A DNA stretch of 64,000 nucleotides from Neptuniibacter victor (GTDB lineage Bacteria; Pseudomonadota; Gammaproteobacteria; Pseudomonadales; Balneatricaceae), in contig AP025763.1 in the NCBI GenBank assembly GCA_027943745.1, positions 1,116,001 to 1,180,000 on the forward strand, given 5' to 3'. Below, piece by piece: positions 9,706 through 17,544 of this stretch; position 1 is the stretch's first letter, and every line of letters begins with the position of its first letter. A program made the position numbers and the translations under genes. Under the pieces are notes generated by a model that saw nothing but the letters and a program-made list of their open reading frames with translations, did no database searches and was not told the origin of the DNA.

Positions 9706-10215
9706 TTACCAGTATTTTGGATAGTTTGTTTGACGACTGATATTTAGATAGATCAATGCTACCCCTACAATAAGTACAGCACCGCTGAGAGTAGGAAAGA
9801 GTAAAAAGTCCCAGGACGGTTGAATCATAAATACAATAACGGGATTAGAGCCTGCTGGTGGGTGTGTGGTTCTTGTTGCCATCATCAATACGATGGCCGT
9901 GGCAACGGCTAAAGCGACCGCCCACCATGTTGCCCCACATAAGGCTAAGATGCATAACCCCACTAGTGAGCTTAAGAAGTGACCCGCGATTACGTTTCTT
10001 GGTTGGGAAAAGGGAGCATCTGGAAAACCAAAAACGAGTACACAAGAAGCCCCGAATGAACCCAATATCAGCGTGACTTCTAAGCTTTGAGCAAGCCCTG
10101 CAATCACCGCTATTGTTAAGAATCCCCCTAGCCAAGCAATGAGGAGAGCTTGTTTGCTTGGAAGAGGAGGAAGCGTTGCGCCATCGCCTTTTAATTTATT
10201 CATAAAATTAAGCAT
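9706..10215 (-). CDS. HPP family integral membrane protein
   Basis: 169 residues with four to five membrane segments and the family motif RTTHPPAGSNPVIVFM (His-Pro-Pro), together with GASCVLVFGFPDAPFSQPRNVIAGH near the first third. HPP proteins are linked in other organisms to nitrite transport or remain uncharacterised, so the substrate is unknown. The start has AGGAG upstream. It is divergent from the TetR gene and two palindromic operators lie between them, so it is probably the regulated target. Confidence 0.9.
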   Translation of the reverse strand: MLNFMNKLKGDGATLPPLPSKQALLIAWLGGFLTIAVIAGLAQSLEVTLILGSFGASCVLVFGFPDAPFSQPRNVIAGHFLSSLVGLCILALCGATWWAVALAVATAIVLMMATRTTHPPAGSNPVIVFMIQPSWDFLLFPTLSGAVLIVGVALIYLNISRQTNYPKYW

Positions 10216-10255
10216 AACTTTCTCCTTTTAGATCTTCACCGTGACAAAGTAACGA

Positions 10256-10273
10256 GTAGACAGATCGGTCTAC
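10256..10273. promoter_or_regulatory. Palindromic operator 1 for the TetR-family regulator
   Basis: GTAGAC-6 bp-GTCTAC, a perfect six-base inverted repeat, with the sequence GTAGACAGATCGGTCTAC. It lies between the divergent HPP and TetR genes and resembles the TAGACN...GTCTA type bound by some TetR regulators such as NemR. Confidence 0.78.
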
Positions 10274-10282
10274 TTCTAAATA

Positions 10283-10300
10283 GTAGACAGGTTGGTCTAC
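10283..10300. promoter_or_regulatory. Palindromic operator 2 for the TetR-family regulator
   Basis: Second copy of the same palindrome (GTAGACAGGTTGGTCTAC) with identical half-sites and the same six-base spacer. The two centres are 27 bp apart, about two and a half helical turns. Confidence 0.78.
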
Positions 10301-10346
10301 CTATGTCAAGATTTCAGTGTTCCTTTCACAACTCACTTTCAAGGAA

Positions 10347-10937
10347 ATGCTTTCTGTGGAATCCAAGCGGAATTTACTAATCACCCGGGCGTTTGAACTT
10401 TTTTATACAAAAGGGATTCATGCTGTGGGTATTAATGAAATACTGCAGTATTCAGGTGTCGCAAAAAAAACGCTTTACCATCATTTTACGAGTAAAGATG
10501 AGCTGGTTATTGCGACGCTTAAGTATCGAGATGATTGTTTTTATGATTGGCTCGCTAGAAGGCTTAATCAAGCTGACGGTGGTGCTGCAAGAATCGAAGC
10601 GCTGTTCGATGCGCTGGATGATTGGTTTAATGATCGAGTAGACGAACTGCAGCCGTTTTCGGGATGCTTTTTTATCAATGTGAGTGGCGAATACGGTAAT
10701 ACAACGTGCCAAATTCACAAGCAGTGTAAAGCGCATAAGTCGAGAGTTAAGATGCTAATCAAGACTCAACTAGACACCTTGGACTTGCATGAAAATACGA
10801 CCAAGTTGTTATTGGATGCTGTGCACTTATTAAAAGAAGGTGCCATTACCTTGGCTCATGTTCAAGGGGATAAAGAGGCGGCTTTAAAGGCGAAGGCTAG
10901 TGCCTTGCTGCTTATTCATAATAGTTGTTCGGTGTAA
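10347..10937 (+). CDS. TetR/AcrR family transcriptional regulator
   Basis: About 196 residues. The N-terminal helix-turn-helix is clear: ITRAFELFYTKGIHAVGIN, then ILQYSGVAKKTLYHHFTSKDEL, typical of TetR DNA-binding domains. The C-terminal ligand domain is poorly conserved, as usual, with CFFINVSGEYG resembling AcrR/NemR-like members. A GTG 30 bases upstream is also open, but the ATG at 10347 fits the normal distance from the N terminus to the first helix. Two palindromic operators upstream suggest autoregulation and control of the divergent HPP gene. Confidence 0.9.
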   Translation: MLSVESKRNLLITRAFELFYTKGIHAVGINEILQYSGVAKKTLYHHFTSKDELVIATLKYRDDCFYDWLARRLNQADGGAARIEALFDALDDWFNDRVDELQPFSGCFFINVSGEYGNTTCQIHKQCKAHKSRVKMLIKTQLDTLDLHENTTKLLLDAVHLLKEGAITLAHVQGDKEAALKAKASALLLIHNSCSV

Positions 10938-10967
10938 TTTGGATTGTGTTTGTAAGCAGGGTAGAAG

Positions 10968-11135
10968 CTACGAATTGCTCTCTGCCGTTGATGTGCTTGT
11001 CCCATCGTCGCTACTTATTTGTTCTCTGTCTGCTTTTGCTATGTAGCGGGGCTTATTGCTCTGCGGTGCACGCTTTGCATTGGCTTGTTTTGCACGTTTT
11101 TTAAGAATTTGAAAAATCTTTTTCTTACGATTCAT
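10968..11135 (-). CDS. DUF2986 small basic protein
   Basis: A 55-residue frame on the minus strand, from an ATG preceded by AGGTAG. It begins MNRKKKIFQILKKRAKQANA and continues with SNKPRYIAKADR, which matches the DUF2986 pattern (MNRKKKI...ILK...KPRYISKADR) known from marine gammaproteobacteria. Very Lys/Arg-rich at the N terminus, Ser/Thr-rich at the C terminus. It fills the otherwise empty stretch 10938-11307. Function unknown. Confidence 0.8.
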   Translation of the reverse strand: MNRKKKIFQILKKRAKQANAKRAPQSNKPRYIAKADREQISSDDGTSTSTAESNS

Positions 11136-11307
11136 TGTGCTACCTTAATTATCTTCAGTGTAAGAGTTATCTCTTAAGCGCATTATAGGCGTTTTTATTG
11201 GGAAAATGAGTATTTAAATTGTATTGAGGGTCTTTTTTATTTTATAAAAAATACGGTTTGAGTATTCACATGCTACAGTTAATTCACTTCTATTTTGGGG
11301 CCAGATT

Positions 11308-11781
11308 ATGATTAAAGTAGGCGATAAAATTCCATCCGTGAGCATTAGCAGTGTTCGTGCAGGTGAAACGTCATCAATTGAAGCTGATCAATTAGTGGCG
11401 GGTAAAAAAGTTGTTCTTTTTGCATTACCAGGTGCGTTTACACCGACGTGCTCTGCTTCCCATCTGCCAGGCTTCATCGTTAAAGCTGATGAGATTTTAG
11501 CTAAAGGGGTAGATATGATTGCCTGCCTTTCTGTTAATGATGCTTTTGTAATGAAGGCATGGGCTGATATGCAAAATGCTGAGCAGATTACGATGATCGC
11601 AGATGGTGGAGCAGGCCTGACGACCGCAATGGGTTTAGAGATGGACAGTGGTTCTTTTGGTGGCATCCGTTCTAAACGTTATGCCATGGTCATCGATGAT
11701 GGTGTAGTTATGGATCTTCATATTGAGGAACCAAAGCAATTTGAAGTGAGTAGTGCTGAAGCCATTTTGAATATCTTGTGA
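11308..11781 (+). CDS. Peroxiredoxin of the Prx5 type (AhpC/TSA superfamily)
   Basis: 157 residues. The peroxidatic cysteine is in GAFTPTCSASHLPGF, characteristic of the Prx5 (atypical 2-Cys) subfamily, which reduces hydrogen peroxide and alkyl hydroperoxides with thiol donors. A second cysteine, in DMIACLSVND, is placed where other Prx5 proteins have their non-catalytic Cys. There is no fused glutaredoxin domain, so an external glutaredoxin or thioredoxin is expected. It is monocistronic and followed by a hairpin. Confidence 0.93.
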   Translation: MIKVGDKIPSVSISSVRAGETSSIEADQLVAGKKVVLFALPGAFTPTCSASHLPGFIVKADEILAKGVDMIACLSVNDAFVMKAWADMQNAEQITMIADGGAGLTTAMGLEMDSGSFGGIRSKRYAMVIDDGVVMDLHIEEPKQFEVSSAEAILNIL

Positions 11782-11811
11782 AATGGTATCCAAGGTGCTT
11801 TCTTGCGTTTT

Positions 11812-11836
11812 CCCTAGCGTTTTATTTACGCTAGGG
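11812..11836 (+). terminator. Hairpin after the peroxiredoxin gene
   Basis: Perfect eight-base stem CCCTAGCG / CGCTAGGG with a nine-base loop. The T-tract after it is weak, so termination may be partial. Confidence 0.6.
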
Positions 11837-11951
11837 GTTCAGTGAGTGAGCTTTTGTTTTAATGCATGTTGAAAATGACTATTAGAATAATCGTTCGTCG
11901 TTCTTAATTATTCTGTAAGTAAGGGTAATCAATAATTAAAGGTAATAATCT

Positions 11952-11980
11952 TTGACATTATGATGTGGGCTGTATATTAT
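11952..11980 (+). promoter_or_regulatory. Sigma-70 promoter of the cold-shock gene
   Basis: Consensus TTGACA at 11952-11957 and TATTAT at 11975-11980 with a 17-bp spacer. It predicts a transcript start near 11987 and a leader of about 145 bases before the cold-shock ATG. Confidence 0.8.
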
Positions 11981-11987
11981 CCGACCA

Positions 11988-12131
11988 GCTTGATATTTCT
12001 CCGCTATTTATGCACAACCATTTCGAAGTGTTTCTTGAATTCCTCGTCCTGTTTTTCATAAGTAAAAGTAAAAAATCGCGCCAAACGGCTCAATCATGAG
12101 TCAATTATTTATTAAAAAATAGGATACGAAC
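11988..12131 (+). promoter_or_regulatory. Long 5' leader of the cold-shock gene
   Basis: Predicted untranslated leader of about 145 bases with no ORF. Long leaders of cspA-type mRNAs fold differently at low temperature and control translation; the length here fits that, but the structure is not proved by reading alone. Confidence 0.5.
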
Positions 12132-12341
12132 ATGTCTAATACTACAACTGGTACTGTTAAGTGGTTTAACGAAGAGAAAGGTTTTGGTTTCATCGAGCAG
12201 CAGTCTGGTCCAGACGTTTTCGCTCATTTCTCTGCAATCCAGGGTGATGGCTTCAAAACTCTTGCTGAAGGCCAGCAGGTTGAGTTCTCTGTTACTCAAG
12301 GCCAGAAAGGCCCACAGGCTGAAAACATTCGCCCTGTATAA
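12132..12341 (+). CDS. Cold-shock protein of the CspA family
   Basis: 69 residues forming one cold-shock domain. RNP1 is visible as KGFGFI and RNP2 as DVFAHFS; the N-terminal [17 protein letters not shown] is canonical. The protein binds single-stranded nucleic acid and acts as an RNA chaperone. A strong promoter, a long leader and a good downstream terminator show it is a single-gene unit. Whether it is cold-induced or constitutive cannot be told from the sequence. Confidence 0.96.
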   Translation: MSNTTTGTVKWFNEEKGFGFIEQQSGPDVFAHFSAIQGDGFKTLAEGQQVEFSVTQGQKGPQAENIRPV

Positions 12342-12353
12342 GACAGAATATTT

Positions 12354-12377
12354 ATTTTAATTCGAGAGAATTAAAAT
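12354..12377. repeat. AT-rich perfect inverted repeat after the cold-shock gene
   Basis: ATTTTAATTC-gaga-GAATTAAAAT, a ten-base perfect stem with a four-base loop, 12 bases after the stop. It lies just before the true terminator and could protect the 3' end of the mRNA. Confidence 0.7.
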
Positions 12378-12382
12378 TGAGG

Positions 12383-12412
12383 AGAGCATGATAAATTCAT
12401 GCTCTTTTTATT
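12383..12412 (+). terminator. Intrinsic terminator of the cold-shock gene
   Basis: Nine-base stem AGAGCATGA / TCATGCTCT with a five-base loop, followed by a T-rich tract (TTTTTATTT). Confidence 0.85.
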
Positions 12413-12613
12413 TAAATTAGCTTTAATTTTTATCTTTACACGTCTTCACACGAAAAATACCTGTCAGTAACTGCCTCTCTGTTTATAGCTTAATTCCTCT
12501 TTGCTTCTTAGCTTTATGTAGTTTTTTTCAGTTTTAGCCGAAATGTTAGTATTTTTTACTATGGTAACTTGGCGATAGAAGTTGGTAATTAAAGCATCAA
12601 TGGAGTGATTCTC

Positions 12614-12835
12614 ATGCTAAGAAATCTTAGTGATAATCTATGTGTATCAAAGTTCGAAGGTATGGACTATGATCAATGGGCTTGTTACGAGCCTATAACG
12701 ACTGAATACCAGTCAAAACGACAAGCTTGGAAGCGTATTACTGGGCTAATGTCTGCCGATTCAATGCATATCTTTTTGGCAAAAAACTATCCTGCAGGGC
12801 ATGCCTGCAATCAGTTTCGCGCAATGATTAATTAA
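12614..12835 (+). CDS. Hypothetical protein, 73 residues
   Basis: Small soluble protein beginning MLRNLSDNLCVSKFEGMD. The ATG at 12614 has GGAG eight bases upstream; a GTG nine bases further upstream overlaps that ribosome site and is less likely. No recognisable family. It lies between the cold-shock gene and another small unknown on the same strand. Confidence 0.55.
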   Translation: MLRNLSDNLCVSKFEGMDYDQWACYEPITTEYQSKRQAWKRITGLMSADSMHIFLAKNYPAGHACNQFRAMIN

Positions 12836-12867
12836 GTCCCTATTTGACTAAGTGAACTTGAAAATTA

Positions 12868-13071
12868 ATGGATAAATCTTTCATTTTAGAACGCATCAAT
12901 ATCTTTGCGGGTAAAGCAATTGATCCTGCATCAGATATTGAGGTTAAACAGTTACTTCGAGATAAATTTAATATTCCTCTCCCTCAGCGCCGCACGCTAG
13001 AAGAATCGCTTTCTGCTGTTGCCAGTGATCATGAAGTAATTGGTTTGATACTTCAGTACCGAGCAGGGTAG
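12868..13071 (+). CDS. Hypothetical protein, 67 residues
   Basis: Small protein beginning MDKSFILERINIFAGKAIDP with an Arg-rich middle (PQRRTLEESL). No family recognised and the ribosome site is weak. It follows the previous small gene by 32 bases and precedes a hairpin, so the two may form one short transcript. Confidence 0.55.
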   Translation: MDKSFILERINIFAGKAIDPASDIEVKQLLRDKFNIPLPQRRTLEESLSAVASDHEVIGLILQYRAG

Positions 13072-13097
13072 CTGTTGCTGCTGTATTTACTTTTTTT

Positions 13098-13117
13098 AGC
13101 CTAAATTAGGCTTCTGT
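13098..13117. terminator. Short possible terminator
   Basis: AGCCT-aaatt-AGGCT hairpin followed by TCTGTTT and preceded by a T-run. The stem is only five bases, so this is a weak call. Confidence 0.5.
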
Positions 13118-13185
13118 TTGCGCTGGGCCCTTTTAAAAACGCATGTATTTCAATATGATGCGAAAAACCTTATGGAGCCCTTTTT

Positions 13186-13893
13186 ATGAACAAAAGCTTA
13201 CTTACCAATTTGTTGGCCGCATGCGCCTTTGCGGCAGGTTTTATTGCTGATGATGGCATATTACTGACAATCGGGTTGTTTGCCTTGTCTGGTGCGTTAA
13301 CCAATTGGTTAGCTGTTCATATGCTATTTGAAAAAGTACCCGGTCTATATGGCTCTGGGGTTATTCCTGCACGTTTTGAAGATTTTAAATTGGGGATAAA
13401 GACGCTTCTGATGGAGCAGTTTTTCACCGAAGAAAATATCGAGCGTTTCTTAGGCTCAGATAATGGTCAGCAGCCAGACCTGCATTTAGCTCCCGTTATT
13501 GAAAAGGTCGACTTTTCACCTACGTTTGATTCTTTGATTGAGGTGATTCAGGCATCCTCATTTGGCGGGATGTTGGCGATGGTTGGTGGTACTGATGCAT
13601 TGGAACCGCTACGACAGCCTTTTGTTGAGAAAATGAAATCTTCTATCGAGGAGATGACTCGTGATGAGCATTTTATAAAAATGCTGAGAGATGAGCTGGA
13701 AAGCCCTGATGTAATGGCTGAAATGAGAGTGAAAGTAGAATCAATTGTCCAGCAGCGCTTAGATGAATTAACCCCGCAGCTTGTGAAAGAGATTATCCAG
13801 CGGATGATTAAAGAGCATTTAGGTTGGCTAGTGGTATGGGGTGGTGTATTTGGTGGCCTCATCGGTTTATTAGCTGCCGTATTGGGTTTATAA
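13186..13893 (+). CDS. DUF445 family membrane protein
   Basis: 235 residues. A hydrophobic N-terminal hairpin (about residues 4-22 and 27-45) carries the DUF445 signature GALTNWLAVHMLFEKVPGLY, followed by GVIPARFEDFK. A mostly helical charged region follows, and a final membrane segment near residues 212-233 (WGGVFGGLIGLLAAVLGL). The family is of unknown function. GGAG lies eight bases before the ATG. It is shorter than the long DUF445 members (about 400 residues) but matches the short YheB-like form. Confidence 0.88.
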   Translation: MNKSLLTNLLAACAFAAGFIADDGILLTIGLFALSGALTNWLAVHMLFEKVPGLYGSGVIPARFEDFKLGIKTLLMEQFFTEENIERFLGSDNGQQPDLHLAPVIEKVDFSPTFDSLIEVIQASSFGGMLAMVGGTDALEPLRQPFVEKMKSSIEEMTRDEHFIKMLRDELESPDVMAEMRVKVESIVQQRLDELTPQLVKEIIQRMIKEHLGWLVVWGGVFGGLIGLLAAVLGL

Positions 13894-13921
13894 CGTTCAT
13901 CTAATTTATCGTTCTAAAATT

Positions 13922-13944
13922 AGCCGCTATCTAGCGGCTTTTTT
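13922..13944 (+). terminator. Intrinsic terminator after the DUF445 gene
   Basis: Eight-base stem AGCCGCTA / TAGCGGCT with a two-base gap, then TTTTT. Confidence 0.88.
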
Positions 13945-14058
13945 ATGCACTCAAGTTCGGTAAGGTTTGTGTCGCAATTTTATTGGCCTTATAGTGCTAA
14001 ATGTGTAAAGGTATTCCCTTATTATTAGCGTTAACGTATTTATAGGATTTTAAGTCTT

Positions 14059-15492
14059 ATGCATAATCTGAAGAAGTTTTATATCAACGGTCAATGGGTC
14101 GAGCCTAATGGCTCTGATGTACTCGATGTTTTTAATCCTGCGACAGATGAAGTTGTCTCTCAGATATGTCTGGGTACTCAGGTCGATGTGGATACTGCAG
14201 TTGATGCCGCTGTCTTGGCTTTTGAGTCTTTTAGTAAGACCGATAAGGCTGAACGTATTGCTCTGTTGGAACGTATTGTTGAGTGCTACGCTGCGCGGGC
14301 TGAAGAGCTGGCGATTGCAACGACTGAAGAGATGGGGGCACCAATTGGCTTCTCTCGTCAGGCCCAGGTAATGGCTGGCCTTGGTCATATTAAAGTGGCG
14401 TTAAGTGTTTTGAAAAAGACAGATTTCAATGAAGTGATGGGATCGACGACGGTTGTTAAAGAGCCTATAGGTGTTTGCGGTATGATTACACCGTGGAACT
14501 GGCCGTTGAATCAGATCACTTGTAAAGTCGCACCAGCAATCGCTGCGGGCTGCACAATGGTGTTGAAGCCAAGTGAAGTTGCTCCTCGTACCGCGCATAT
14601 CTTTGCTGAAATTCTTGATGAAGCAGGTGTCCCAGCGGGTGTTTTCAACCTTGTCGATGGTGACGGTCCTATTGTTGGCGCAGCCTTAAGTGCACATCCA
14701 AAATTAGATTTAATCTCCTTCACGGGTTCTACAGAAGCTGGAAAGCTAGTTTCAATTGCTGCTGCTGAAAATTTGAAGAAAGTGTCCCTAGAGTTGGGTG
14801 GTAAATCTGCCAATATTATTTTAGACGATGCCGATTTTGCGAAAGTGATAAAGCGCAGTGTTAAAGGAGTGATGGGCAATACAGGTCAATCTTGTAATGC
14901 TCAAACTCGTTTATTGGTTCCAGAAGATCGTTTAGCTGAAACGATTGAAATTGCTCAAGCGGCTGCTCAATCGGTACGTACCGGTGATCCTATGGCTGAA
15001 GATACTGCAATGGGGCCTGTTGTTTCACAGCTTCAATGGCAGAGAGTTCAAGCACTTATTCAAAAAGGTATTGATGAAGGTGCGGAGTTAATTGCAGGCG
15101 GTGTAGGTCTTCCCGATGGCTTGGATAAAGGCTGTTATGTGCAACCAACAGTATTTGCTGGTGTTACGCCTGAAATGACTATCGCTAGAGAAGAGATCTT
15201 TGGCCCTGTTGTAAGCATTATGACTTATAAGAGTGAAGAAGAAGCGATTGCCATTGCCAACGACAGTATCTATGGCCTTTCTGGTAGTGTTTATTCTGCT
15301 GATCTTGAACGTGCTAAAGCGGTTGCCGCTCAGATGCGTACCGGAATGGTTCATCTTAATGGTGCACCCGCTGATGCAAAAGCCCCGTTTGGTGGGTATA
15401 AGCAGTCAGGTAATGGCCGAGAGTGGGGCCGTTATGGTATGGAAGAGTTTATGGAAACAAAAGCGCTTATGGGCAGTATTCCAAGAGACTAA
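14059..15492 (+). CDS. NAD(P)-dependent aldehyde dehydrogenase
   Basis: 477 residues with the full aldehyde dehydrogenase fold. The general base Glu245 is in LELGGKSAN and the nucleophile Cys279 in GNTGQSCNAQTR, spaced as expected. The cofactor-binding segment MITPWNWPLNQITCK and FTGSTEAGK are present, as is EEIFGPVVS near the end. The substrate cannot be named; the sequence is of the broad ALDH class I/II type. It is a single-gene unit with a bidirectional terminator shared with the convergent exporter gene. Confidence 0.93.
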   Translation: MHNLKKFYINGQWVEPNGSDVLDVFNPATDEVVSQICLGTQVDVDTAVDAAVLAFESFSKTDKAERIALLERIVECYAARAEELAIATTEEMGAPIGFSRQAQVMAGLGHIKVALSVLKKTDFNEVMGSTTVVKEPIGVCGMITPWNWPLNQITCKVAPAIAAGCTMVLKPSEVAPRTAHIFAEILDEAGVPAGVFNLVDGDGPIVGAALSAHPKLDLISFTGSTEAGKLVSIAAAENLKKVSLELGGKSANIILDDADFAKVIKRSVKGVMGNTGQSCNAQTRLLVPEDRLAETIEIAQAAAQSVRTGDPMAEDTAMGPVVSQLQWQRVQALIQKGIDEGAELIAGGVGLPDGLDKGCYVQPTVFAGVTPEMTIAREEIFGPVVSIMTYKSEEEAIAIANDSIYGLSGSVYSADLERAKAVAAQMRTGMVHLNGAPADAKAPFGGYKQSGNGREWGRYGMEEFMETKALMGSIPRD

Positions 15493-15513
15493 CTCTTCCT
15501 ATTAATTTATATC

Positions 15514-15541
15514 AAAAACGCGCCTATAGGCGCGTTTTTTT
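15514..15541. terminator. Bidirectional terminator
   Basis: ACGCGCC-tata-GGCGCGT stem with an A-run before and a T-run after, so it works on both strands. It lies between the convergent aldehyde dehydrogenase and EamA genes. Confidence 0.9.
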
Positions 15542-15555
15542 ATGCTGTTTTAATA

Positions 15556-16497
15556 TCAATTGCTAGATGATGCACAAGGTTCTTTCTTACAGCCTTTAAA
15601 TAACTTTATGGGTGTCGTTAAAAGTACTAGTGCAATAATGATCAGTAGGGCGGAACTAATTTCATTACTAGATAACCCTCTACCGACCCAGATCGCCTGT
15701 TCGAGCATAACAAGGACCGGTAAGCCATAGTGCCAGCCACCTAGCTCAATACTGCTTAAACTGTGTGCGGCGTATTGGTATAAAAACATTGGCACGGCGG
15801 TACAAACAAGGCTGATCCATATAATAGATACCCAGGCTTCTGTACTAGGGACTGCTGTTTGGATAAGTTCGAGTTTAAACGTAAGGCTTATCAACAGCAC
15901 GACTAGCATAACAGCGCCTGATAACAGAAGTATCCATATAGAGCGCCATAATAGGGGCATCTCTTGCCCGAACGTCTTAATTAAAATTGGATTAGCCGTA
16001 AACAACAGACAGCTAAGGATATAGATATATAGCCAAGGCTCATCTTTTGTCTGGTGTAAGCTATCAAAATTACCGCCCAAGGCCAGGTAAATAGCAGCGC
16101 CAGCGCCTAATAGCATGCTGACAATAATCTGTGTAGGCGCTCGTTGGTTTCTTAGGAAACCGACGAGAATTGGCGTTAAAGGGGCCAAGGTAAATAGAAC
16201 CGCTAGAATAACAGGTGATTGCGTCTTTGCAGCGGTAAATGTTGAGATGAAATACAGCGCTAATGGCGCAGCAAGCAGGAGTAAACGCCACCATTCACTC
16301 CCTTTCGGCAGGGTTGGTAATTTAGTATTTCGTACAAGGTATATAAGACCTAATGCGGCACCCGCTATCCAAAAACGGCAGAGGACTGTCATTAAGGGAT
16401 CAACTTTATCGGCTAACCAGCTAGCAATAGGGTAGGAGCTGCTAATAACCAGTAAATATAGTGATGTAGCAAAGCGGGCTTTTGGAAGGGCGGTCAT
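15556..16497 (-). CDS. EamA/DMT-superfamily transporter
   Basis: 313 residues with about ten hydrophobic segments in two EamA-like halves, the drug/metabolite exporter type. Features include an N-terminal segment SYPIASWLADKVDPL followed by CRFWIAGAALGL, and a second half containing TAVPMFLYQYAAH. The substrate is not predictable from the sequence. It is divergent from a LysR regulator with a perfect palindrome in the gap, so it is probably the regulator's target. Confidence 0.88.
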   Translation of the reverse strand: MTALPKARFATSLYLLVISSSYPIASWLADKVDPLMTVLCRFWIAGAALGLIYLVRNTKLPTLPKGSEWWRLLLLAAPLALYFISTFTAAKTQSPVILAVLFTLAPLTPILVGFLRNQRAPTQIIVSMLLGAGAAIYLALGGNFDSLHQTKDEPWLYIYILSCLLFTANPILIKTFGQEMPLLWRSIWILLLSGAVMLVVLLISLTFKLELIQTAVPSTEAWVSIIWISLVCTAVPMFLYQYAAHSLSSIELGGWHYGLPVLVMLEQAIWVGRGLSSNEISSALLIIIALVLLTTPIKLFKGCKKEPCASSSN

Positions 16498-16545
16498 AAT
16501 TCACCTAATGTTGAAGGATGCTAGATCATGCCTGAATTTTGGATA

Positions 16546-16566
16546 TAATTAAATTTCATTTAATTA
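16546..16566. promoter_or_regulatory. Perfect palindrome, probable LysR-family operator
   Basis: TAATTAAAT-ttc-ATTTAATTA, nine-base perfect arms. It contains the T-N11-A layout typical of LysR boxes and lies between the divergent exporter and regulator genes. Confidence 0.7.
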
Positions 16567-16583
16567 ATCAAAGTATTCATATC

Positions 16584-17492
16584 ATGCATACTAATTTGCA
16601 TAATCTAGACTTAAATTTACTAAGGTTATTTGCCTGCCTTTGGAAAACGCAATCAGTCACTAAGTCTGCAGATCTAATGCATCTATCTCAGCCTGCTACT
16701 AGTCATGCCTTAAGACGTTTGAGGGAGCAGCTAGGTGACCCTCTCTTCTCTTCCCAAGATGGAAAAATGTTACCCAGCGCTAGAGCGCAGCAGTTGGCTG
16801 AAGCGATTTTGAGTGCATTAAAACTGTTAGATGAAGCCGTGGGCGATAGCAGTCGTTTTGATCCTTGTAAGCATGAACGTGTTTTTCGTATCGCTTCTAA
16901 CCCTCATTTTGAACTTGTTGTGCTGCCGCAACTCATAAGACTATCGAGAGAAAACGCTTGGAACGTTAGCTTTGAGATGAAGTTGCAGCCTGACAACCCT
17001 CGAGAAGCTCTGTTAGCGGGTCAGCTTGATCTGATAACAGGTATTGCTAACTGGCCTGGTGAACCTTTGGACCTGCGAAGAAGTTTTTGGGGTCATGAAC
17101 GTTTTGGGGTATTAGCGAAACGAGATCACCCCTTACTAAGAGGCAATTATGTAGAACTTGAAGCATTTGCTCGGCAGCCTCAAGTACGCATAACGATGCT
17201 GGGTGATGGCCAGGGTTATATTGATTCTTATTTGGCAAGCCAAGGTTTATCACGAGATGTAGCACTGACAGTGAATGGCTTTGGGGCAACGACAAGAATT
17301 TTAGAGGAGAGTGATTGGGTCGTAGCGGTATCGGAGCGGGTAGCGGCGCATTATGTGACGGATGAATTGAGCTGGTTGCCGTTAGAGCAACCTGGTCATC
17401 AGATTCATTTAACCGCTTATTGGCACCCTTTACAGGGAGTCGACGCTGGTATTCGTTGGTTGTTGGATGAACTGAGCACCTGTCTTAAATAG
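16584..17492 (+). CDS. LysR family transcriptional regulator
   Basis: 302 residues from the ATG at 16584. The N-terminal winged helix is clear: NLDLNLLRLFACLWKTQSVT, followed by LSQPATSHALRRLREQLGDPLF. The C-terminal part is a periplasmic-binding-protein-like effector domain starting near residue 90. An ATG at 16539 is in frame, but it would run through the palindrome and add residues not seen in the family. The gene is divergent from the EamA exporter. Confidence 0.92.
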   Translation: MHTNLHNLDLNLLRLFACLWKTQSVTKSADLMHLSQPATSHALRRLREQLGDPLFSSQDGKMLPSARAQQLAEAILSALKLLDEAVGDSSRFDPCKHERVFRIASNPHFELVVLPQLIRLSRENAWNVSFEMKLQPDNPREALLAGQLDLITGIANWPGEPLDLRRSFWGHERFGVLAKRDHPLLRGNYVELEAFARQPQVRITMLGDGQGYIDSYLASQGLSRDVALTVNGFGATTRILEESDWVVAVSERVAAHYVTDELSWLPLEQPGHQIHLTAYWHPLQGVDAGIRWLLDELSTCLK

Positions 17493-17544
17493 TGATTGAA
17501 AAGTAATTATTCACACACCTAAATGGCTGATGAGGTTTTTGATA

